Positions 1-4,971 of a DNA stretch of 5,004 nt are shown piece by piece. The DNA is from JAIBJP01 sp035601195 (GTDB taxonomy: Bacteria > Actinomycetota > Thermoleophilia > Gaiellales > Gaiellaceae), in assembly GCA_035601195.1 (NCBI GenBank), contig DATNOU010000055.1, forward strand, positions 1-5,004, read 5' to 3'. The notes beneath the pieces were generated by a model. The model made no database searches. It was not told the origin of the DNA and saw nothing but the letters and a program-made list of their open reading frames with translations. Every line of letters starts with the position of its first letter. Position 1 is the stretch's first letter. The position numbers and the translations under genes are program-made.

Positions 1-414
1 GCGCATGTCCGCTCCACGCTCGACGAGCGCGTGCCCGCCGAGATCCGACCCACGCGCGCACTCGGCGTTGCGGGAACGATTACTCAGCTCGCCACCCTCG
101 ACCTAGGCCTCGAGCGGGAGGAGCCGGACGTCGTCCACGGCCACCCTCTCGCCACGGAGACGGTCGCTGCTCAGCTCGAGCGCCTTTCCGCGCTGTCCAT
201 CGGTGAGATCCGCCTCGAGCGCGGCATGCATCCCGACCGGGCGCCGGTGATCGTCGCCGGCGCGGTCGTCGTCCTCGAGACGCTGCGCCATTTTGACCTC
301 GACCAGCTCGAGGTGAGCGAGCGGGACATCATGCACGGGGCCGCCCTCGCGGCGGCCGCGCTCCCCGAGCCGGCTGAAGGAGACGCTCCGCCGGGCGCAT
401 TCACCTGCTGCTGA
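1..414 (+). CDS. ppx: Exopolyphosphatase, Ppx/GppA family (C-terminal part, 5' end outside window)
   Basis: The reading frame is open from the first base and ends at TGA 412-414, giving 137 visible residues; the gene starts left of the window, so the GTG at 31 is only an internal codon. The family has an actin-like fold and removes terminal phosphate from inorganic polyphosphate, or converts pppGpp to ppGpp, in the cytoplasm. Visible motifs: GVAGTITQLA at visible residues 22-31, the phosphate-binding glycine/threonine loop of the second lobe; HPDRAPVIVAGAVVVLE at 77-93, the conserved late helix; and SERDIMHGAAL at 106-116, the usual C-terminal signature. The N-terminal lobe and catalytic glutamate are not visible. 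The ending soon after SERDIMHGAAL implies the short form of about 300 residues without an HD domain. Ppx versus GppA activity cannot be separated here. The gene converges with the minus-strand operon. Confidence 0.88.
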   Translation, partial: AHVRSTLDERVPAEIRPTRALGVAGTITQLATLDLGLEREEPDVVHGHPLATETVAAQLERLSALSIGEIRLERGMHPDRAPVIVAGAVVVLETLRHFDLDQLEVSERDIMHGAALAAAALPEPAEGDAPPGAFTCC

Positions 415-426
415 GGTTCCTCAAGT

Positions 427-1307
427 TCAGGCGGAGGCCAGCCAGCGTGCGGTCTCGACATGGAGCGGGAGGACCTCGTCGTTCTCCCAGGCCCAGGCGA
501 GGGTTTGGGCGAGCGTCCAACCGCGAGCTCTCTCGCGCTCGAGGCCGAGCTCCGTCGTCAGACGGTCGAGACGGTGTCGCACATCCTGTTCTGAATGGCC
601 CAGCCCATAAGCTCGAATCACTGGCGCCAAGCCGAACTCACGCTCGCCCAGGAGAGGTTTCGGATCGATTGCGAGCCATGGCTCCCGTTCGGCACGAAGA
701 ATGTTGTCCGCGTGAAGGTCTTGATTGACGAGCACGGCATGGCCCTGCGTCGGTACGAGTTCGCTCACCGCTTCGAGCGCGGCTTCAATGAGTTCCTGCT
801 CAAAGGGGTGCCCAGCTCGTTCCCACTTCTCGGGGAGATAGGCGCCCACCGCTCCGCCTCGTCCGCCAGCGGACGAAACGGCTCACCAGCCGGTATCCAT
901 AGTCTCGGTAGCAGACCGACGATTACGTCAAGCGCTGCGTCGGGAGCGAGTTCGCGAAGATGGCTCCCAGGACGGCAGCGCTCGAGCAAGAGCGCCCAGC
1001 GCTCCGAATCGTGAGCGAGGAGACGGACGGCGCCTTGGCCGTTCCAGTGCGCAAGAGCCTCGGCCTCATATTCGCTCTCCCGATCGGGAAGACAGATCTT
1101 GAGGACCGCCTCGCCACCGTCGGAGAGCGTCGCAGGCACTGCAAGGGATGCGTAGGCGTACGCGAACGGGTCTCCGAGGACCAGCGACCACATCTCTTGG
1201 CACTCCTCGACCAGGCGAGGGAGCCGTTGGAGCCACTCCCGTCCGGCCTCGGTTGCGGCCGCCCAGGATAGTCCGGGGTGCGCCGGCGGAACGCCCTCGG
1301 GGCTCAC
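427..1307 (-). pseudogene. Aminoglycoside 6-phosphotransferase-like kinase (APH(6)/hydroxyurea kinase family), frameshifted
   Basis: Two overlapping frames together make one kinase of about 293 residues, the usual family length. Frame one starts at GTG 1307, 4 bases after the hydrolase stop, and covers residues 1-154: EAGREWLQRLPRLVEEC, the ATP-lysine strand AVLKICLP (Lys70), WNGQGAVRLL, ALLLERCRPG and LLPRLWIP. It should then continue GAYLPEKWERAGHPFE but shifts, and as written runs 26 foreign residues to a stop at 765. The second frame (from about 846) holds the catalytic loop NQDLHADN (Asp197 of the joined protein), the metal-binding IDPKP (Asp215) and GLERERARGW, ending at TGA 429-427. 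One missing G in the run at 845-847 explains the break. The family phosphorylates streptomycin-type aminoglycosides or hydroxyurea; many chromosomal members have unknown substrates. The 180-residue product as written lacks the catalytic loop. Recent pseudogene and sequencing error are both possible. Confidence 0.85.
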
Positions 1308-1311
1308 GGCT

Positions 1312-2169
1312 TCAAAAGCGCTCGAGCAACCAGGCGTGCACGTCGCCGATGCGCCCCAATTGAATCGTGAGGTGGCCGTCCTCTGCGGAGAGATGAGCGT
1401 CCACCCCGGGGATCCGCTCCGCGAGCCACTCGCCGTGGGCAATCGGCACAAACCGGTCCTGAGCTCCGTGCAGGAGCTGAAGCGGGACGCGAATATCGTC
1501 GAGCTCGAAGCCCCACGGGTTCACGAAGGCGAAGTCGTCGTCGATCCAGCCGTCGAGCCGCTCGCCGATCGCTCTCCGCGTCGACTCCGCGAGGTACTCG
1601 GCGAACTCGCCTGTCAACACAGCCAAATCGGGCGGGCTGAGGAGGGAACGCAGAGTCTCCGCGATCGCATCCGGCTCCGCGCCGAGCAAGGCATCCGCCT
1701 GCGTCCGGAGGTACCGCTCGAGAGTCTCCGGTCCAGCGAGTGTCGCGGCGAACTCGTCCAGGTTGTCTTGGCCCATCCCGTCGAGCCAGTCGAGGCCTTC
1801 GGCGGGATATGGCGCGACTCCGGCGAGGGAGGCGGCGGCAACGACCCGGTCGGGTAGGAGCGCGGCGCACGCAAGCGTGTGCGGCCCGCCCCCCGACCCT
1901 CCCTCGACGGCGAAGCGGTCGAACCCGAGGGCGTCGGCCATGGCCGCGACGTCTCGCGCGGCGTCGGCGACGGTGCGGCCCGGGTGCGGATCCGAGCGGC
2001 CGTACCCCGGCCGGTCGTACGCGAGCAGCCGCATTCCGCGTGCCTCGGCGTCCTCCACCAGCCCGCGCCAGAGAAGACCTGATCCTGGAGTGCCGTGGAC
2101 GGCGACGACGGCGTGGCCGCTCTCGTCGCCGGCCTCCAGGACCGCGAGCGTGCGCCCGTCGACCGGCAC
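1312..2169 (-). CDS. Alpha/beta hydrolase
   Basis: A complete alpha/beta hydrolase of 285 residues counted from GTG 2169. Visible: the oxyanion-loop segment VVAVHGTPGSG (21-31), the AYDRPGYGRSD strand-turn (50-60), the nucleophile elbow GGSGGG with Ser92, the acid in LLHGAQDRFVP (Asp238) and the histidine in EDGHLTI (His266). A cap region rich in acidic and leucine residues lies about 120-215. The triad is intact, so it should be an active serine hydrolase. There is no signal peptide, so it is probably cytoplasmic. The general fold includes esterases, proline iminopeptidases and haloalkane dehalogenases; a Ser nucleophile argues against the last, and the substrate cannot be told. The start is uncertain: codons just upstream (2184-2170) read IREHR, which runs naturally into VPVDGRTLAVLEAG, and the only good Shine-Dalgarno lies at 2193-2202. 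It follows the CBS gene and precedes the kinase by 4 bases. Confidence 0.9.
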   Translation of the reverse strand: MPVDGRTLAVLEAGDESGHAVVAVHGTPGSGLLWRGLVEDAEARGMRLLAYDRPGYGRSDPHPGRTVADAARDVAAMADALGFDRFAVEGGSGGGPHTLACAALLPDRVVAAASLAGVAPYPAEGLDWLDGMGQDNLDEFAATLAGPETLERYLRTQADALLGAEPDAIAETLRSLLSPPDLAVLTGEFAEYLAESTRRAIGERLDGWIDDDFAFVNPWGFELDDIRVPLQLLHGAQDRFVPIAHGEWLAERIPGVDAHLSAEDGHLTIQLGRIGDVHAWLLERF

Positions 2170-2183
2170 GCGATGTTCCCGGA

Positions 2184-2564
2184 TCAGGCGGGCTCCTCCT
2201 CCGCGAGCCGCCGCGCGACCGGCTCGCGCTGGAGCACGCCCAGAAGGCGCCCGTCCTCCGTCACCGGCAGACGCTCTAGACCGCTCTCAGCCATGAGATG
2301 GAGGGCCACGTCGAGCGGCATATCGGGGCCGACCGTCGTCATGTCCGTTTCGCAGACCTCTCGCACGGTGGCCGAAAGGAGGTCTACTCCCCTTGCGAAG
2401 GCGGCGACGATGCTCTCGAGCGTCACGCAGCCGAGCAGGCGCTCGCCGTCGGTGACGAGGGCGCTCTCCACGTGCGGGTGCGTGAGCAGTTCCGCCGCCT
2501 CTCGGGCGCTGGCGTCCGCAGAGACCACGCGGGGATCGGAAACAAGGGCTTCGCGAACGATCAC
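2184..2564 (-). CDS. Stand-alone CBS-domain-pair protein
   Basis: A protein of 126 residues with two CBS repeats (a Bateman module) and nothing else. Repeat one spans about 1-60, with the DPRVVSADASAREAAELLTHPHVESALVTDGERLLGCVTLESIV pattern; repeat two spans about 65-120, with TVGPDMPLDVALHLMAESGLERLPVTEDGRLLGVLQREPVA. The hydrophobic-strand, (V/T)-D/E-DG-x-L-L-G turn occurs in both, as in known nucleotide-binding pairs. Such modules usually bind AMP, ADP, ATP or S-adenosylmethionine and regulate a partner. GTG 2564 is chosen because it overlaps the glutamate dehydrogenase TGA (GTGA), has a GGGGGA Shine-Dalgarno at 2572-2577 with a 7-base spacer, and begins exactly where the CBS fold begins; the longer upstream open frame is unlike CBS sequence. 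The overlap implies translational coupling to glutamate dehydrogenase. A regulatory link is inference. Confidence 0.88.
   Translation of the reverse strand: MIVREALVSDPRVVSADASAREAAELLTHPHVESALVTDGERLLGCVTLESIVAAFARGVDLLSATVREVCETDMTTVGPDMPLDVALHLMAESGLERLPVTEDGRLLGVLQREPVARRLAEEEPA
2193..2202 (-). promoter_or_regulatory. Possible ribosome binding site bearing on the hydrolase start
   Basis: GGAGGAGGAG on the minus strand also encodes the Glu-Glu-Glu near the CBS protein's C-terminus. It lies 8 bases before an ATC codon at 2184 (its A is the last base of the CBS TGA) and 5 bases before a CTG at 2187, but 23 bases before the GTG at 2169. If used, it favours a rare start near 2184 over the GTG. 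It could equally be a by-product of Glu codons. Confidence 0.35.
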
Positions 2565-3856
2565 GGGAAGATCCCCCGCGCTTCGAGCGCATCCGCGACC
2601 TCCCGGATGCTCGTCACGAGGGCCGCGCTGCGAAAGGAGAGCGACTCGGCCTCGGCGAGCGTCCAGACACGCTCGAGCGCGTCGCTCATGAGATCGTGCA
2701 AACGGGCGCGGATTTCCTCCCGGCCCCAGAAGAAGCGCTGGATGTCCTGCACCCACTCGAAGTAGGACACAGCCACGCCTCCGGCGTTCGTGAGGATGTC
2801 GGGCAGGACCGGAATGCCGCGCTCGACGAGAATCTTGTCGGCCTCGAGGGTCGTCGGCCCGTTTGCCCCCTCCGCGATCAGGTGAGCGGCGAGTCGGCCG
2901 GCATTCTCGCCTGTCACCTGCTCCTCGGTCGCCGCGAGAACGAGCACGTCGCAGGGGAGCTCGAGCAGCCCTTCATTCGTCACCTCGACCGCCCCGGGAA
3001 AGCCGGAGAGGCCGCCGTGAGCGCGTCGCCAGGCGTCGACAGCCTCGAGATCGAGGGCTTCCTCCTTGTGGATTCCTCCTGAGATGTCGGAGACGCCGGT
3101 GACCCGCGCGCCGCGTAGGGCGAGCTCGTGCGCTGCGACACCCCCGACCTTCCCGTAGCCCTGGACGACGCACGCGGCGCCTCGAAGCGACGACCCGAGC
3201 CTCTTCACGGCGTTCTCCACGACCATGACGACGCCGATCCCGGTCGCCTCGGGCCGCAACACGCTGCCCCCGATCGAGAGCGGCTTTCCGGTGACGATCT
3301 CCGGAACGGCGTGGCCGACCTGCATCGAGTACGTGTCCATCATCCAGGCCATCGTCTGCTCGTCAGTCGCCATGTCCGGCGCCGGTATGTCCCGCTCGGG
3401 CCCGATGACCGGCAGGAGCTCGGTCGTGAACCTGCGCGTGAGCCGCTCGAGCTCGGCCGTCGAAAGGGCACGCGGGTTGCAGCGGACGCCTCCTTTTGCC
3501 CCGCCGTACGGGAGACGTAGCAGGGCGCACTTCCACGTCATCCACATGGCGAGCGCCGCGCATTCGCCCAACGTGACGGCCTGGTCGTAGCGGATGCCCC
3601 CCTTCGTCGGCCCGAGCACGCTCGAGTGCTGCACGCGGTAGCCCGGGAAGACACCGAGGGATCCGTCGTCGAGCTGAACCGGAATGGACACGGAGAGAGC
3701 GCGTTCCGGGAAGCGGAGCCGGTGCCCGACCGCGTCGTCGACGTCTGCGTGCTCGAGGGCCTCGTCGAGCTGCCCGACGGCCTGGAGGAAGAGCGGATCT
3801 TCGAGCTCGGGCGGCAGCTCGCCGCTCGGAGCGGCCGCGGGCTTCGCCTGGGCCAT
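2561..3856 (-). CDS. gdhA: Glutamate dehydrogenase (Glu/Leu/Phe/Val dehydrogenase family), probably NAD-dependent
   Basis: A complete cytoplasmic enzyme of 431 residues, the normal length of hexameric glutamate dehydrogenase, catalysing reversible oxidative deamination of glutamate to 2-oxoglutarate and ammonium. The N-terminal substrate domain has GPTKGGIRY (Lys85), MTWKCAL (Lys109), LPYGGAKGG (catalytic Lys121) and DIPAPDMATDE (Asp161). From memory these are spaced exactly as Lys89, Lys113, Lys125 and Asp165 of the Clostridium symbiosum enzyme. The Rossmann domain has VQGYGKVGG (231-239) and, at the end of the second strand, GVSDISGGI with Asp257, an acidic residue that usually favours NAD over NADP. 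ILTNAGGVAVSYFEW near residue 355 carries the serine typical of glutamate rather than branched-chain specificity. ATG 3856 lies 10 bases after the NfeD stop without a clear Shine-Dalgarno, so coupled translation is likely. The stop overlaps the CBS gene start. Confidence 0.96.
   Translation of the reverse strand: MAQAKPAAAPSGELPPELEDPLFLQAVGQLDEALEHADVDDAVGHRLRFPERALSVSIPVQLDDGSLGVFPGYRVQHSSVLGPTKGGIRYDQAVTLGECAALAMWMTWKCALLRLPYGGAKGGVRCNPRALSTAELERLTRRFTTELLPVIGPERDIPAPDMATDEQTMAWMMDTYSMQVGHAVPEIVTGKPLSIGGSVLRPEATGIGVVMVVENAVKRLGSSLRGAACVVQGYGKVGGVAAHELALRGARVTGVSDISGGIHKEEALDLEAVDAWRRAHGGLSGFPGAVEVTNEGLLELPCDVLVLAATEEQVTGENAGRLAAHLIAEGANGPTTLEADKILVERGIPVLPDILTNAGGVAVSYFEWVQDIQRFFWGREEIRARLHDLMSDALERVWTLAEAESLSFRSAALVTSIREVADALEARGIFP
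2572..2577 (-). promoter_or_regulatory. Ribosome binding site of the CBS-pair gene
   Basis: GGGGGA on the minus strand, within the last codons of glutamate dehydrogenase, sits 7 bases before GTG 2564. Together with the GTGA stop-start overlap it supports this start over longer ones. Confidence 0.55.
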
Positions 3857-3866
3857 GCGCTGGAGT

Positions 3867-4187
3867 CTATTCAGGCTCTACCAGGAGGGTGAGGCCCTCG
3901 CGGCCCACGATTCGGACGGTCTCGCCGGGCTCGGCGCCCGGCTCGCACCGCGCCCGCCAGAGCTCTCCTTGGACGCGAACCTGCCCGGCAGGCCGGCAGG
4001 GGGAGACGACCACGGCACGCGCTCCGATCAGCGTTTCCGCACCCGCCTGGATGCGCCGCCGTCGCGAAAAGCGGATCCAGAAGTAGGTCTCCGCCACCTC
4101 GACCACGGCGCTTGCGGCCACGAGCACGAGCCCCCAGGGCGCCGGCGCGACGAAGATCGCCAGGAGGACAGCTCCGACGAAGAGCAA
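3867..4187 (-). CDS. Small NfeD-family membrane protein with OB-fold domain
   Basis: A protein of 106 residues. A hydrophobic N-terminus (about 2-14) and a second segment (about 18-38), separated by APAPW, form a membrane hairpin; then the basic stretch RFSRRRR (39-45) probably faces the cytoplasm. Residues about 50-105 fit the NfeD C-terminal OB-fold: LIGARAVVVSPCRPAGQVRVQGELWRARCE, followed by GETVRIVGREGLTLLVEPE. Short NfeD proteins usually partner stomatin-like (SPFH) proteins or membrane proteases; none is in this window. The start is TTG 4187, 3 bases after the doxX TAG and in the same frame; no better start exists before the first membrane segment, and no clear Shine-Dalgarno is seen, so translation probably depends on doxX. 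Family assignment is good; function is unknown. Confidence 0.82.
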   Translation of the reverse strand: MLFVGAVLLAIFVAPAPWGLVLVAASAVVEVAETYFWIRFSRRRRIQAGAETLIGARAVVVSPCRPAGQVRVQGELWRARCEPGAEPGETVRIVGREGLTLLVEPE

Positions 4188-4190
4188 CGC

Positions 4191-4706
4191 CTAGGCCGGC
4201 GCTTCGGCCACCGTCGCCCGCCGCCTGCCGACGGTCAGGGTCAGGAACGAGACCAGGATTGCGGCTCCGGCGACACCGACCCCCCACCAGACGCCCGAGA
4301 TGTTGTCGTCCCAGCCGAGCGTGTGGTCGATCGAGAAACGACCCGGGCCGATCGCAGCCAGCGCGACCGCGGACGCCGCGATCAGAAGATTGAACTCGTA
4401 GCCGCCGTTCCCGTTGAAGAAACCCTTGGGCCAGTGGATCACATAGATGGCGTTCAGCATCACGACGGTGACGGCGAGAGCGCCGAGCGGCGTGAGGAAC
4501 CCGGTGGCGAGGGAGAGCCCGCCACCGGACTCGGCCACTGCGAGCGCGAAGGCCATCAGGAACGGTGCCCGGTACGCGAGGCTGCTGACCATGCCGGCGG
4601 TCCCGCGCATCCCCGGGCCGCCCCACCAACCGAAGAGCTTCTGCGCGCCGTGCGCGGCCATGATCGAACCGACGGCGATGCGCAAGAGCAGAAGTCCAGA
4701 CGACAT
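4191..4706 (-). CDS. DoxX-family integral membrane protein
   Basis: A protein of 171 residues with hydrophobic segments at about 5-22, 48-70, 73-92, 105-121 and 138-159. The DoxX core is clear: LLLLRIAVGSIMAAHGAQKLFGWWGGPG (5-32), the gly-rich helix ESGGGLSLATGFLTPLGA (59-76), IHWPKGFFNGNGGYEFNLL (90-108) and GPGRFSIDH (120-128). DoxX proteins were named after a subunit linked to archaeal thiosulfate:quinone oxidoreductase, but most bacterial members have no settled function; links to redox stress at the membrane are proposed for some. The fifth C-terminal segment, followed by basic GRRR, is an extension beyond the usual four. ATG 4706 is supported by AAGGAGG at 4713-4719 with a 6-base spacer. 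It is the first gene of the operon, so the promoter should lie in 4720-4860. Confidence 0.9.
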   Translation of the reverse strand: MSSGLLLLRIAVGSIMAAHGAQKLFGWWGGPGMRGTAGMVSSLAYRAPFLMAFALAVAESGGGLSLATGFLTPLGALAVTVVMLNAIYVIHWPKGFFNGNGGYEFNLLIAASAVALAAIGPGRFSIDHTLGWDDNISGVWWGVGVAGAAILVSFLTLTVGRRRATVAEAPA

Positions 4707-4712
4707 GCCTTG

Positions 4713-4719
4713 CCTCCTT
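4713..4719 (-). promoter_or_regulatory. Ribosome binding site of the doxX gene
   Basis: AAGGAGG on the minus strand, 6 bases before ATG 4706, is a near-perfect Shine-Dalgarno and fixes the start of the first operon gene. It is the strongest such site in the window; most downstream genes lack one and probably rely on coupling. Confidence 0.85.
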
Positions 4720-4790
4720 CAGGTCGACCGCTCATTTCAAACGGCCTGAAAGAGCAGGTATTCCCGGGCGAGCCCCTTTCGAGGCTGCAA

Positions 4791-4853
4791 TGCCGGGGGT
4801 GAGACTCGAACTCACACGCCCTTGCGGGCAGAGGATTTTAAGTCCGTCCCGGC
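4791..4853 (-). tRNA. tRNA-Leu(UAA)-like sequence lacking a D arm (pseudo-tRNA or att remnant)
   Basis: On the minus strand the 3' two-thirds of a class II tRNA is clear. The anticodon loop CTTAAAA is at 4842-4836 with anticodon TAA (4840-4838) and a stem GGA/TCC whose outer two pairs fail. The long variable arm TGCCC-GCAA-GGGCG is at 4830-4817. The T stem GTGAG/CTCAC surrounds loop TTCGAGT (4810-4804). The acceptor strand CCCCGGC is at 4798-4792 with discriminator A at 4791, as leucine tRNAs need; CCA is not encoded. Only 5 bases separate a matching GCCGGGA (4853-4847, six pairs then a mismatch) from the anticodon loop, so the D arm of about 20 bases is missing. No other GCCGGGG lies further upstream in the window. 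It may be a deleted tRNA, or a tRNA 3' fragment left by integration at an intact gene outside the window. A functional tRNA is unlikely. Confidence 0.55.
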
Positions 4854-4886
4854 AGGCTGCGCCGACTTGAGCCTCGCGGAGATTGC

Positions 4887-4914
4887 CTGCAATGAAGGCA
4901 TTTCAGGATTGCAG
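4887..4914. repeat. Interrupted inverted repeat CTGCAAT...ATTGCAG
   Basis: CTGCAAT at 4887-4893 and its reverse complement ATTGCAG at 4908-4914 are perfect 7-base arms; inside them TGAA (4893-4896) and TTCA (4902-4905) also pair around GGCAT, allowing a hairpin with a 3-base bulge. A second small inverted repeat, ATTGC-CT-GCAAT, overlaps at 4882-4893, and CTGCAATG recurs on the other side of the tRNA-like sequence at 4785-4792. No T tract follows, so it is not a typical terminator. It may be a protein-binding or recombination site, or chance. Confidence 0.4.
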
Positions 4915-4951
4915 CGGCTTACTACGAAAGACGCGCCTTGGAGGCAAGCCC

Positions 4952-4971
4952 GTACGCGCACGGTACGCGCA
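4952..4971. repeat. Short tandem direct repeat GTACGCGCA
   Basis: GTACGCGCA occurs at 4952-4960 and again at 4963-4971, a period of 11 bases, about one helical turn, so two protein copies could bind the same face. It lies in the gene-free end of the window. Function unknown. Confidence 0.4.

Noticed and set aside
412..423. TGAGG-TT-CCTCA as a bidirectional terminator
   Set aside because: A 2-base loop cannot form a normal hairpin, the stem is five pairs and there is no T tract on either strand.
595..1014. Plus-strand ORF of 139 codons opposite the kinase
   Set aside because: No family features, and the minus strand here carries the kinase catalytic motifs in its two frames.
1312..1451. Longer N-terminus for the kinase, starting at 1451
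   Set aside because: The extra part overlaps the conserved hydrolase C-terminus in another frame and has no kinase-like residues; GTG 1307 sits 4 bases after the hydrolase stop and gives the normal family length.
2565..2756. Longer N-terminus for the CBS protein, starting at 2756
   Set aside because: The extra 64 codons lie over the glutamate dehydrogenase C-terminus and read as Arg/Gly-rich filler; the CBS fold begins at GTG 2564, which has a Shine-Dalgarno and GTGA overlap.
4752..4790. Sigma-70 type promoter with TTGCAG at 4790-4785
   Set aside because: No acceptable -10 hexamer falls 16-18 bases downstream, and the site overlaps the edge of the tRNA-like sequence.
3684..4802. Long plus-strand open frame of 372 codons
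   Set aside because: It runs antisense to glutamate dehydrogenase, NfeD and DoxX, all with clear family motifs. Its translation is low-complexity Arg/Asp/Pro/Gly, typical of antisense frames in GC-rich DNA.
4791..4853. tmRNA or tRNA-Sec 3' end
   Set aside because: A proper anticodon loop CTTAAAA with TAA and a short class II variable arm point to tRNA-Leu; Sec would need TCA and a longer acceptor, and tmRNA has no such anticodon loop.
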